Positions 46,704 to 55,083 of a stretch of DNA of 64,000 bases are shown one piece after another (the first letter of the stretch is position 1; the number at the start of each line of letters is the position of its first letter). Position numbers and translations under genes: made by a program. Location: the NCBI RefSeq assembly GCF_002904335.1, contig NZ_PPHF01000082.1, forward strand, positions 1 through 64,000, given 5' to 3'. The notes beneath the pieces are model-generated. The model saw only the letters and a list, made by a program, of their open reading frames with translations, ran no database searches and was not told the origin of the DNA. Source of the DNA: Amycolatopsis sp. CA-126428 (GTDB lineage: Bacteria; Actinomycetota; Actinomycetes; Mycobacteriales; Pseudonocardiaceae).

Positions 46704-48187
46704 GCGGGAAGAAAGAACCGGAAATGACTGAAACCCCTGCCAAGCACGAGGTCGGCACCCCCGCCGAAGCGCTCGCGCAGACCCAGAACCCGTCCGCGGC
46801 GATCACCGACTTCGGGATCGACACGACATCGATGTCAACCGGCGAGGCGATCCGCGACTACTTCGCCCGCCTGCGGGCCGGTGAGCTCGGCGCGCTGCCG
46901 TCGCTGTTCGGCCTGCTCGTGCTCGTCATCCTGTTCAGCGCGCTGTCCGACAACTTCTTCACGCTGGCCAACATCGCCAACCTGTTCCCGCAGGGCGCGG
47001 GCGTCATCATCATCGCCATGGGCATCGTGTTCGTGCTGCTCCTCGGCGAGATCGACCTCGCCGCCGGCGTGGCCTCCGGTGTCGCCGCTTCCGTGATGGC
47101 CCTGCACTACGTGCACGCCGGGAACATGCTGGGGACCCTCGGGCCCGGCGTGTTCATCACGTTCATCGGCGTCCTCGCCGTCGCCATGCTGCTCTCGGCC
47201 TACCAGCGGATCTGGGCCGGTGCCGCGCTTTCGCTGCTGGGCCTGCTGATCGTCGCGATCGGCGTGCCCGCCAACGCCTGGCTCGAGATCCTGCTGGCCA
47301 TCTGCGTCGGTACCGCGATCGGCTGCATCACCGGCTTCCTCGTGTCGAAGATCGGCATGCCGTCCTTCGTCGTGACGCTGGCGCTGTTCATCGTGTGGCA
47401 GGGCGTCCTGCTGCAGTTCATCGGTGAGGGCGGCACGATCGGCATCAGCAACTCCGACGTCCTGTACAAGATCGCCAACGGCAACCTGAACATCCTGGGC
47501 AGCTGGATCTTCTTCCTCATCGCCGCCGGCGGGTTCGCGGTGATCACGCTGATCAGCCACTTCAAGCGGCTCCAGCGCGGCCTGGTCGTCCAGCCGACGG
47601 CGCTGGTCATGGTCAAGGTCGCCGTGCTGGTCGTGCTGTCGGCGCTGGGCACCTGGCTGCTGACGATCAACCGCTCGCCGAACAAGGCGGTCGTCACGAT
47701 CGAGGGCGTCCCGTACGTCATCCCGATCATGCTGGTGCTGCTCGTGGCCGGGACCTACGTGCTCAACCGGACCAAGTACGGCCGGTACGTCTACGCGGTC
47801 GGCGGCAACAAGGAAGCCGCCCGCCGCGCCGGTATCGACGTGCCGAAGATCCGGGCGAGCGTGTTCGTCATCGGCTCGGCGGTCGCCGCGGTCGGCGGCA
47901 TCGTCGCCGCGTCGAAGGTCGGTTCGGTCAGCCCGCAGTCCGGTGGCCTGAACACGCTGCTGTTCGCGGTCGGCTCGGCCGTCATCGGCGGCACGTCGCT
48001 GTTCGGCGGCAAGGGCCGCGTGTCCGACGCCGTGGTCGGCGGGCTCGTGATCGCCGTCGTGATCAACGGCCTGGGCCTGCTCAAGCAGCCGGCCGCGGTG
48101 GTCAACATCATCACCGGTCTGGTCCTGCTGCTCGCCGCCACGGTCGACGCGCTGTCCCGGCGCCGCGCGGCTGCGTCGGCGCGCTGA
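46700..48187 (+). CDS. xylH: Sugar ABC transporter permease
   Basis: 495 residues from a GTG overlapping the ATPase stop. An N-terminal cytoplasmic stretch (~60) precedes about 10-11 helices; GIVFVLLLGEIDLAAGVASG and the EAARRAGIDVPKIRASVFVIG coupling loop are typical of BPD-transp-2 permeases (XylH/RbsC). Longer than E. coli XylH because of the N-terminus and additional helices, as in other actinobacterial XylH. Works with xylF and xylG products at the inner membrane. Confidence 0.88.
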   Translation: MSGKKEPEMTETPAKHEVGTPAEALAQTQNPSAAITDFGIDTTSMSTGEAIRDYFARLRAGELGALPSLFGLLVLVILFSALSDNFFTLANIANLFPQGAGVIIIAMGIVFVLLLGEIDLAAGVASGVAASVMALHYVHAGNMLGTLGPGVFITFIGVLAVAMLLSAYQRIWAGAALSLLGLLIVAIGVPANAWLEILLAICVGTAIGCITGFLVSKIGMPSFVVTLALFIVWQGVLLQFIGEGGTIGISNSDVLYKIANGNLNILGSWIFFLIAAGGFAVITLISHFKRLQRGLVVQPTALVMVKVAVLVVLSALGTWLLTINRSPNKAVVTIEGVPYVIPIMLVLLVAGTYVLNRTKYGRYVYAVGGNKEAARRAGIDVPKIRASVFVIGSAVAAVGGIVAASKVGSVSPQSGGLNTLLFAVGSAVIGGTSLFGGKGRVSDAVVGGLVIAVVINGLGLLKQPAAVVNIITGLVLLLAATVDALSRRRAAASAR

Positions 48188-48198
48188 ACCAGCATGGG

Positions 48199-49380
48199 AT
48201 GATCAAACCCGTGACCAGCTCGCCCGTTGCTCGACCCGACGAGGTGCGCCGGCACAACCGCACGACCCTGCTCCGCCTGCTGCACGTCGGCGGGCCGAGC
48301 ACCCGGGCGACCCTGGCCGCCGAGCTGGGGCTCAACCGGAGCACGATCAAGACCCTCGTCGACGGGCTCGCCGAAGCCGGCGTCGTCGAGGAGAAGGTGC
48401 CGAGGCCGGGACGAGGGGCGGGCCGCCCCTCGCTCCTGGTCCTGCCCCAGCCCCACGCGGCGGTCGTGCTCGCGGTCGACCTGCAGGTCGAGCACGTCGC
48501 GATCGCCCTCGTCGGGCTCGGCGGGCAGATCCTGGGCCGCAACAGCTGGAACCTGCGCGGCCGGATGGGTCAGCCGGACGAGGTCATCACCCACATCATC
48601 GAGTCGACGGCCATCCTGGCCGGCGACCTCGACGTGAGCCCGGTGGCGGCCGGGGTGTCGGTGCCCGGCGTCGTCCGGCGCGCGGACGGGCACGTGCACG
48701 AGGCGCCGAACCTGCGCTGGACCGACGTCGCCCTCGGCGAGCGGCTCGGCGGGGTGCTGCAGATCCCGATCCTGGTCGGCAACGACGCCGAGTTCGGCGC
48801 GGTCGCCGAGCACCTGCGCGGGGCCGCCCGCGGGGCGTCCGACGTGGTGTACATCTCGGCGGACGTCGGGGTCGGCGGCGGCGTCATCGCCGAAGGCTCG
48901 GCGTTGCGCGGCGGCTCGGGGTACGTCGGCGAGATCGGGCACATGGTGATCCGCCCCGACGGGCGCCCCTGCTACTGCGGCAGCAGCGGCTGCTGGGAGA
49001 CCGAGGTCGGCGAGGCGGCGCTGTGCCGCGCGCTCGGCCTGGCCGAGGACACCGCCCGCGGGGCGATCCTGTTCGAGCTGCGCGAGCTGGGCCGCGACCC
49101 GGAGACGGCGATGACGCGGCTCGCGGAGTTCGCCGAGTGGCTCACGCTGGGGCTGATCAACGTCGTCAACCTGCTGGGGCCGCAGCTGGTGATCCTCGGC
49201 GACCTGCTGACGGTGCTGCCGGAGCCGGTGCTGCGGTACGTCGGCACCGAGGTCCGCCGGCGCAGCCTGGTGAGCCGGGCGGTCGGCGGCACGCGGATCA
49301 TCAGCTCGGCGCTGGGGGCCGACGGGAAGCTGCTCGGCGCCGCCGAGGTGGCGTTCGAAGTCGTGCTGGATTCTGTCTGA
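48199..49380 (+). CDS. ROK-family transcription regulator, Rok7B7-like
   Basis: 393 residues. N-terminal winged HTH (EVRRHNRTTLLRLLHVGG, TLAAELGLNRSTIKTLVDGL), then the ROK sugar-kinase-like fold: GVSVPGVV, GNDAEFGAVAEHLRGAA, SADVGVGGGVIAEG, and zinc motif CYCGSSGCWE. It lies 11 bp after xylH. In Streptomyces the ROK regulator Rok7B7 is encoded beside xylFGH and links xylose use with catabolite control and antibiotic production; the context here is the same. Likely operator at 44574. A terminator follows. Confidence 0.88.
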   Translation: MIKPVTSSPVARPDEVRRHNRTTLLRLLHVGGPSTRATLAAELGLNRSTIKTLVDGLAEAGVVEEKVPRPGRGAGRPSLLVLPQPHAAVVLAVDLQVEHVAIALVGLGGQILGRNSWNLRGRMGQPDEVITHIIESTAILAGDLDVSPVAAGVSVPGVVRRADGHVHEAPNLRWTDVALGERLGGVLQIPILVGNDAEFGAVAEHLRGAARGASDVVYISADVGVGGGVIAEGSALRGGSGYVGEIGHMVIRPDGRPCYCGSSGCWETEVGEAALCRALGLAEDTARGAILFELRELGRDPETAMTRLAEFAEWLTLGLINVVNLLGPQLVILGDLLTVLPEPVLRYVGTEVRRRSLVSRAVGGTRIISSALGADGKLLGAAEVAFEVVLDSV

Positions 49381-49460
49381 TTTCCTGTCCGGTTTCGTGT
49401 CCGGAATCACCGCTTATCGCGGCCGAACCGTGATTTATACCACGCAATCTGCAAGATGCA

Positions 49461-49498
49461 GAAAGGCGGCCGGTGCCTGTGCGCACCAGCCGCCTTTC
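49461..49498. terminator. Terminator between ROK gene and small zinc-ribbon gene
   Basis: GAAAGGCGGC (49461-49470) and GCCGCCTTTC (49489-49498) with an inner GGTGC/GCACC stem. Serves the convergent genes on both sides. Confidence 0.8.
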
Positions 49499-49510
49499 GC
49501 GTCTGCAGGG

Positions 49511-49690
49511 TTACCGCTGGATGTCGGCGGACAGTTCCTTGAGCTTGGCCTCGTGCTCGCGGGCGTGGTGCCCGCAGAACAGTAGTTCGCCACCCGTGCT
49601 GAGGATGGCTCGTACCTGAGCTGCTGCTCCGCACCGGTCACAGCGGTCGGTGGCGGTCAGTTCGGGGCGGGTGAGCGTCGGCGATGTCAT
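49511..49690 (-). CDS. Small zinc-ribbon-like protein (DUF7455-like)
   Basis: 59 residues. CDRCGAAAQV and LLFCGHHAREHE supply CxxC...CxHH ligands for a probable zinc site. Small proteins with this arrangement are widespread in actinobacteria and often near sigma factors; function unknown. ATG 49690 is preferred over upstream in-frame codons because GGAGGGAG lies 6 bp before it. Confidence 0.82.
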   Translation of the reverse strand: MTSPTLTRPELTATDRCDRCGAAAQVRAILSTGGELLFCGHHAREHEAKLKELSADIQR

Positions 49691-49956
49691 GGGGGTCTCC
49701 CTCCGTCCCGGCACCGGTCGCCCGGTGCCATCGATCCAGCTACGCCCACTTCGGGACTGCTGCCGGTGACGGCGATCGCCTCCGGCTCCGCGTGTTCGTG
49801 CTTCCACTGTTCCAGACGTTTCGCGGCTCGCAAGTGTTCCCGCGCCGGTGGGACCTGAGTCACGTCGATTTACCCCGGATGCCGTAGCGCAGTCCCGCAT
49901 TCCAGGAGACGATTACCCGGAGAGTTACATTTTCCGTGGTCAGGCACCATGAGCTG

Positions 49957-50826
49957 GTGAGTACGGTGACTTCCCCACGACGGCTTTCCGCGGTGCCCGC
50001 TCCGCTCTTGTTCGTTCTCAGCGGAATTTCGATGTACGCCGGAGCGGCGGTGGCGGTCGACCTTTTCGGCCACGCGACCCCGGCGGGGGTGGCCTGGCTC
50101 CGCTGCCTGGGCGCGGCGGTGGTCCTGCTGGCCTGGCGCCGCCCGGGCCGCGCGGCGTGGCGGGGCAGGCGCCTGCTGCTGGCGATCGTGTTCGGCGTGG
50201 TGACGGCGGGCATGAACGTGCTGTTCTACGAGTCGATCGCCCGCCTGCCCCTGGGCACGGCGGTGGCGGTGGAGTTCGCCGGCCCGGTGGTGGTGGCGGC
50301 CCTGGGCTCCCGCACCCTGCGCGACGTCCTCGCGCTGCTCCTGGTGGCGGCGGGGGTCGTGGCGATCACGGACGTCCACCTCGGCGGCAGTTTCGCGGGA
50401 GTGATGTTCGCCTTGGGAGCGGCGGCGGCGTGGGCGGGCTACATCCTCCTGGGCAAGAGGGTCGCCACCGACGGCGACGGCATCGACAGCCTGGCGATCG
50501 GCTTCGCGGCGGGGACGGTCGTGCTGTCCCCGCTGGCGCTGGGGACGGGCCAGGTGTGGTCCTCGCCACGGTTGCTGGGGCTGGGCATCGGGGTGGGCGT
50601 GCTGTCGACGGTGGTGCCGTACGCACTGGACCAGCTGGTGCTGCGACGCGTGGGCCAGGCCCGGTTCGCGACGCTCTTGGCCCTGCTCCCGGTGACGGCG
50701 GGGGTGATGGGGTTCGCGCTCTTGGGGCAGGTGCCGAGCGTGCCGGAGGCGGCGGGGACGCTGGCTGTCGTGGCGGGGGTGGCGTTGCGGAGCCGGGAGT
50801 CGCGGGCGGTGGAGCCGCCGGGGTGA
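49957..50826 (+). CDS. EamA/DMT-family exporter, RhtA-like
   Basis: 289 residues with 10 helices in two EamA halves (LLFVLSGISMYAGAAVAVDLFG ... VAWLRCLGAAVVLLAWRRP; GVMFALGAAAAWAGYILLGKRVA). The GMNVLFYESIARLPLGTAVAVEFAGPV stretch resembles RhtA amino-acid exporters. Start GTG 49957 is a choice; GTG 49936 and GTG 49966 are also in frame and none has a good ribosome site. Single gene. Confidence 0.83.
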   Translation: MSTVTSPRRLSAVPAPLLFVLSGISMYAGAAVAVDLFGHATPAGVAWLRCLGAAVVLLAWRRPGRAAWRGRRLLLAIVFGVVTAGMNVLFYESIARLPLGTAVAVEFAGPVVVAALGSRTLRDVLALLLVAAGVVAITDVHLGGSFAGVMFALGAAAAWAGYILLGKRVATDGDGIDSLAIGFAAGTVVLSPLALGTGQVWSSPRLLGLGIGVGVLSTVVPYALDQLVLRRVGQARFATLLALLPVTAGVMGFALLGQVPSVPEAAGTLAVVAGVALRSRESRAVEPPG

Positions 50827-51021
50827 CGCTCTGGGGGCTTTGGTGGGCTCTGGTGGGGTCTCTGCGGGGCTGCGAACGGGTGGCTTTGGCCCGGGGGTGC
50901 CGAGCGGGGGCTTCAAGGCGCCTGAGCGGCTCGAGCGCCAGGGGCTTACCGGGTGGGGCGTCCTGGGTACCGCGTGAGGTGAATGCGGCGCTCCGGGCAC
51001 CTGGTTCAGGTGGTCGAGGCG

Positions 51022-51055
51022 GGTTGTCCACATGCCTCCGGCGTTGTGGACAACC
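51022..51055. promoter_or_regulatory. Inverted pair of DnaA-box sequences
   Basis: TTGTCCACA at 51024-51032 and its reverse complement TGTGGACAA at 51045-51053 (arms extend to GGTTGTCCACA / TGTGGACAACC), 12 bp apart. TTGTCCACA is the actinobacterial DnaA-box consensus. Only two boxes are present, so this is not an origin; a DnaA-binding regulatory or titration site, or a terminator hairpin of the EamA gene, are the options. Confidence 0.6.
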
Positions 51056-51132
51056 GCTCCGCGGGGAGCGCTTTTCGCCGGTTTCCGTCGGCTGCTGCCG
51101 ATAGGCTGAAGCGGGGCGGATCCCCCAGGGAG

Positions 51133-51207
51133 GGTGGGCTCTGCGGCGGTGGGCTCTGCGGCGGTGGGCTCTGCGGCGGTGGGCTCTGCGGCGGTGGGCT
51201 CTGCGGC
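51133..51207. repeat. 15-bp tandem repeat, five identical units
   Basis: GGTGGGCTCTGCGGC repeated five times without a mismatch at 51133, 51148, 51163, 51178 and 51193. Perfect identity suggests recent expansion by slippage. The period keeps a reading frame but no gene covers it. Confidence 0.92.
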
Positions 51208-51481
51208 GGCCCAGCCGACCTCCCGAATGTTCCCCGACCCCGCCCGGTCAGGGCCGCCGGAGGCGAGCGCTCCGGCCCCAGCGACCTCCCGATGTTCCCC
51301 CGACCTCGCCGTCCCGCCCGGAGCCGGCCACGCGGACCCCGGCTCGCTCGCGATGCCACCCCCGGCGCGACCGGCCGGATCGGCAGCCGGTCAAGCCGTG
51401 GCCCGTGCCAGGATCGGATCGTGATGGCCCCGGCCGCGCGCGCCCGGGATACTGAGCGCGGGCGGCAGGAAGCGGGTGGCC

Positions 51482-52834
51482 ATGACCAAGGCGGCGTCGG
51501 CCGCGGCGAAGGACTTCGCCGCGGCCGGAGTGGGTGGGGTGCACCTTGCCTGGGCGGACAACAACGGCATTCCGCGCTCGCGGATCGTGCCCGTCGCCGG
51601 GCTGGCCGATGCCGCCACCCGCGGTGTCGGGGCGACCTCGCTCTTCGCCGTCTTCGACACCCACGACGCCATCACCTACCGGCACGAAAACCTCGGCACG
51701 CCGTCCGGCGACATCCGGCTCGTGCCCGTCGTCGAGCGGCTGCGGCGGCTCGCCGGGCAGCCCGCGCTCGCCTGGGCGCCCGTGCGGCAGCTCACCCGGG
51801 ACGGCGATCCCTGGCCCTACTGCCAGCGCACCGTCCTCGAAGCGCAGGTGGCCGAGGCCGGCAGGCGCGGGCTCGAATTCCGGGCCGGCTACGAGCTGGA
51901 GTTCGCCGTCGCTCCCGCCGGCAGTGCCGACGTCCTGGCCGCTCCCGGCCACCCCGGGCCCGCCTACAGCCCGCACGCCCTCATCGGGCTCGACGGCTTC
52001 GTCGGCGCCCTCCTGCACGACTTCGCGGCCAACGGCCTGCGGATCGGCCAGCTCCACGCCGAGTACGGCGTCGCGCAGCTCGAGCTGTCTCTGGCCGCCA
52101 CCGATCCCGTGTCCGCCGCCGATGACCAGCTGCTCGCCCGGCAGACCATCCACGCCGCCGCGCGGGTGCACGGTCTCGCCGTCAGCTTCGCGCCGGTGAT
52201 CGGCCTCGGCGCCGCCGGCAACGGGTGGCACCTGCACACCTCGGTCCGCCGTCAAGGTCGCAACCTGCTCGACGGCAACGGGCGGCCGGACGGGGCAGGC
52301 GCCGGCTACCTCGCCGGGCTGCTGCGCGACTTGCCGGCCCTGACCGCGATCACCGCGCCGAGCGTCCCGTCGACGCTGCGGCTGCGGCCCGGGTACTTCG
52401 CGGGCGTGTACGCGTTCTGGGGCGTCGAGAACCGGGAAGCGCCGCTGCGGTACGTCCCCGGCTCGGCCATGCTGGGTGAGGGCCACGCGAACGTCGAGCT
52501 CAAGACGTCCGACGCCTCGGCCAACCCGTACCTCGCGCTGGCCGCGGTGCTCGCCGCCGGGATGGCCGGCATCGAGGACGCGCCCGCGCTGCCCGAGCCG
52601 ATCGGCGAGGACCCGGGCGGCTGGACGGACGAAGACCGGGAGGCCCGCGGGGTGTGCCGGCTGCCGGCGAACCCCGCCGAGCAGGACGCCGCGCTCATGG
52701 CGTCGCCGCGGATCGCCGGCGTGCTCGGTGACGAGCTGCTGGGCGCCTTCCGGGCCGTCCGGGCCTCCGACGCGGCGTGGGCGGCCGAACGCACGGCCGA
52801 CGAGATCGTCGCCGCCCACCTTTGGCGCTACTGA
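51482..52834 (+). CDS. Glutamine synthetase-like gamma-glutamyl ligase
   Basis: 450 residues. GS fold: N-terminal domain with WADNNGIPRSRIVPVAGL, ATP/Glu site motifs FRAGYELEFAVA, GNGWHLHTSVR and ENREAPLRYVPGS, C-terminal HANVELKTSDASANPYLALAAVLAAGM. It is of the non-housekeeping type (GlnA3/GlnA4 or PuuA-like) that glutamylates amines such as polyamines or ethanolamine. ATG 51482 is preferred (AGGAAG 8 bp upstream); GTG 51476 is possible. The next gene begins 8 bp after its stop. Confidence 0.84.
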   Translation: MTKAASAAAKDFAAAGVGGVHLAWADNNGIPRSRIVPVAGLADAATRGVGATSLFAVFDTHDAITYRHENLGTPSGDIRLVPVVERLRRLAGQPALAWAPVRQLTRDGDPWPYCQRTVLEAQVAEAGRRGLEFRAGYELEFAVAPAGSADVLAAPGHPGPAYSPHALIGLDGFVGALLHDFAANGLRIGQLHAEYGVAQLELSLAATDPVSAADDQLLARQTIHAAARVHGLAVSFAPVIGLGAAGNGWHLHTSVRRQGRNLLDGNGRPDGAGAGYLAGLLRDLPALTAITAPSVPSTLRLRPGYFAGVYAFWGVENREAPLRYVPGSAMLGEGHANVELKTSDASANPYLALAAVLAAGMAGIEDAPALPEPIGEDPGGWTDEDREARGVCRLPANPAEQDAALMASPRIAGVLGDELLGAFRAVRASDAAWAAERTADEIVAAHLWRY

Positions 52835-52842
52835 AGGGACCG

Positions 52843-53625
52843 ATGTCTTCGGGGATCGACGGCGGGCAGCTCGACCTGTCCGGGGTGCGGTGGCTGCCGG
52901 GCGGCGCCCGGCTGGCCGCGGTGGCCCAGGCGGAACTGCCCCAGAAGGACGGCCTGGCCGCGGCGTTCTGCGGCCTCGCCGCGCTGCGGGCGGCCGGGCT
53001 CGACGTGGCCGATCAGGACACCGTCGCGGCGGCCGCGGGCACGGTCCGGGGTCCGGCCGTGCGGCCGCCGGGTGAGCCCGGCCGCCACGACTTCCGGCTG
53101 CCGCTGCCGGTCGTCGACGACCCGGCCGCGGCCGGCACCCGGGTTTCCGGGCTGGCGGCGGCCGTCGGGTCGCTGACGCGGAGCGCGCTCGCGGCGGTGC
53201 CGGTGACGGGGGAGTGGACCACCGAGGCCCTGTTCGACCTCCTCGTCGGGCTGTGGGACGTCCCTCGCGTGGCAGTGCTCGCCCGGATCGACGGCGCCGA
53301 GCTCGGCGCCCACGACACCCCGGAACGCGCGCTGCTCGACTACCTCGACACCGGCGTCCCGCCACTGTGGACGTCCCGCTGGCGCCCGCCCGGCGGCCAC
53401 TTCGTGCTCCTGGCGGGCATCCGCATCGGCGCCGAGGGCACCCTGCTGTCCGTTGTGGACACTTATCCGTCCCTCGGCGACAACGGCCGCCACGACCAGC
53501 CGGTCGAATGGGTGACGGCGGCGCTGGCCGGCCTCGGCGTGCTCGTGGTCGTCGACGCCGACCAGGCCGACGTGGTCCGCGCGGCGGCTCGCACCGCCGG
53601 GCTCAGTCCGTCCTTTTGGGACTGA
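52843..53625 (+). CDS. C39-like cysteine-protease-fold protein, uncharacterised
   Basis: 260 residues. Near the N-terminus DGLAAAFCGLAALRAAGLDV (Cys 43) looks like the CGPASL motif of papain/C39-like enzymes; GGHFVLLAGIRI (His 186) and LLSVVDTYPS (Asp 206) complete a plausible Cys-His-Asp triad in the right order. No signal peptide. Expected activity would be hydrolysis or transfer at an amide bond. It is 8 bp behind a gamma-glutamyl ligase gene, so it could remove or transfer the glutamyl group. May correspond to a Pfam DUF; I do not know a described function. Overlaps the convergent permease by 23 bp. Confidence 0.72.
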   Translation: MSSGIDGGQLDLSGVRWLPGGARLAAVAQAELPQKDGLAAAFCGLAALRAAGLDVADQDTVAAAAGTVRGPAVRPPGEPGRHDFRLPLPVVDDPAAAGTRVSGLAAAVGSLTRSALAAVPVTGEWTTEALFDLLVGLWDVPRVAVLARIDGAELGAHDTPERALLDYLDTGVPPLWTSRWRPPGGHFVLLAGIRIGAEGTLLSVVDTYPSLGDNGRHDQPVEWVTAALAGLGVLVVVDADQADVVRAAARTAGLSPSFWD

Positions 53626-55066
53626 CCGGCGCCCCGGGCGCGAAGCGGGAGTGGCGGCGGCCGTAGGCGAAGTAGATCACCAGGCCGATCACCAGCCACG
53701 CGGCGAACCGGAGCCACGTCAGCACGTTCAGGTTGAGCATCAGGTACAGGCACGCCAGCGCGGCCACGACCGGGATCGCCGGGGAGAACGGCACCCTGAA
53801 CGGCCGATCGAGGTCGGGACGGCGGCGGCGCAGCACCGGGACCGCCACGGCCACGATGATCATCGCCGACAGCGCGCCGATGCTGACCATGTCGGCCAGC
53901 TCCGAAATCGGGATGAACGCGGCCAGTACCGCGATCAGGACGGCGCCGCCGATGGTCATCCGGTGCGGGGTGCCCCAGCGCGGGTGCGCGGTGCCGAGCG
54001 CCTTGGGCAGCAGGCCGTCGCGGCCCATGGCGAACCCGATCCGGCCGATCGTGACCAGTTCGACCATCATCACCGACGTCAGCCCGGTCACCGCGCCGAG
54101 CGAGATCAGCGCGCCGACCCAGTGCTGGCCGACCCGGTCGAACGCGTCGGCCAGCGGCGCGCCGGTGTCGATGTCGGTGAACGGGATCATGCCGGTCAGC
54201 ACGATCGAGACGCCGATGTAGAGCAGCGCGCACACCCCCAGCGCCCCGAGGATGCCGACCCGGAGGTCCTTGCGCGGGTTCAGCGTCTCCTCGCCGAGGT
54301 TCGCGAGCGCCTCGAACCCGGTGTAGGCGAAGAAGACCACGGCCGCCGCGGTGATCATCCCGGCGATGCCGTAAACCGACTGCTCCAGCCCCAGCGCCGC
54401 CTGGACCAACGGTTGTTCCAGCACCGTCGTTCCGGCTTCGGGAGCCTTCGCCGGCGGGATGAACGGCGTCAGGTTCGCGCTCCTGACGAAGAACAAGCCG
54501 ACCGCGAGCACCAGCACGCACACCGCGACCTTGACGCACACCAGCAGGTTGGTCAGCCAGGCCGACTCCTTGATGCCCAGCACGGCGACGACGGTCAGCA
54601 CGGCGATGATGAGCACTGCCCCGATGTTGACCTTCGCGTCTTCGCCGAACCACTCCGGCGACAGCCCGAGCAGGTTCGCCAGGTACCCCGACCAGCCCCG
54701 CGACACCACGGCGGCGCCGAGCGCGAACTCCAGCAGCAGGTCCCAGCCGATGATCCAGGCAAAGACCTCGCCGAGGGTGGCGAACGCGTAGGTGTAAGCG
54801 CTTCCCGCCGTCGGGACGCTGGAGGCGAGCTCGGCGTAGCACAGCGCCGCGAGCCCGGCGACGACCGCGCCGAGCACGAACGACAGCGTCACGGCGGGCC
54901 CGGCGTGGGTCTTCGCCTCGACGCCCGCCAAGGTGAAGATGCCGGTGCCGATGATGATCCCGACGCCGAACCCGACCAGGTCGCGTCCGCGCAGCCGCCG
55001 TTTGAGCTCCCCGGAGTCCTGGCGTTCCAGGACCTCGTCCACGTTCAGCGTTCGCCGCTCACCCAT
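53603..55066 (-). CDS. APC-family amino-acid/amine permease (CAT type)
   Basis: 487 residues, about 12-13 helices. GRDLVGFGVGIIIGTGIFTLAGVEA, AELASSVPTAGSAYTYAFATLGEVFAWIIGWDLLLEF, FFAYTGFEALANLGEETLNPRKDL are typical of cationic amino-acid transporters. Its 3' end overlaps the C39-like gene on the other strand by 23 bp. By context it may import the amine or amino acid used by the GS-like ligase, though the genes converge and need not be co-regulated. Confidence 0.87.
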   Translation of the reverse strand: MGERRTLNVDEVLERQDSGELKRRLRGRDLVGFGVGIIIGTGIFTLAGVEAKTHAGPAVTLSFVLGAVVAGLAALCYAELASSVPTAGSAYTYAFATLGEVFAWIIGWDLLLEFALGAAVVSRGWSGYLANLLGLSPEWFGEDAKVNIGAVLIIAVLTVVAVLGIKESAWLTNLLVCVKVAVCVLVLAVGLFFVRSANLTPFIPPAKAPEAGTTVLEQPLVQAALGLEQSVYGIAGMITAAAVVFFAYTGFEALANLGEETLNPRKDLRVGILGALGVCALLYIGVSIVLTGMIPFTDIDTGAPLADAFDRVGQHWVGALISLGAVTGLTSVMMVELVTIGRIGFAMGRDGLLPKALGTAHPRWGTPHRMTIGGAVLIAVLAAFIPISELADMVSIGALSAMIIVAVAVPVLRRRRPDLDRPFRVPFSPAIPVVAALACLYLMLNLNVLTWLRFAAWLVIGLVIYFAYGRRHSRFAPGAPVSPKRTD

Positions 55067-55083
55067 GAGGAGAAGTTAGAAGG

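Larger units (their letters stand above)
50827..51481. other. 655-bp gap without a gene
   Basis: No convincing coding frame. It holds a pair of inverted DnaA-box sequences (51022-51055), a five-unit 15-bp tandem repeat (51133-51207), and a direct repeat of about 24 bp (51216-51239 and 51282-51305, CGACCTCCCGA-TGTTCCCC type). The rest shows nothing recognisable. Confidence 0.7.

Noticed and set aside
51022-51055. Origin of replication
   Set aside because: Only two DnaA boxes and no dnaA, dnaN or AT-rich unwinding region nearby.
51133-51207. CRISPR or coding repeat
   Set aside because: 15-bp contiguous perfect repeats with no spacers and no gene frame with start or domain around them.
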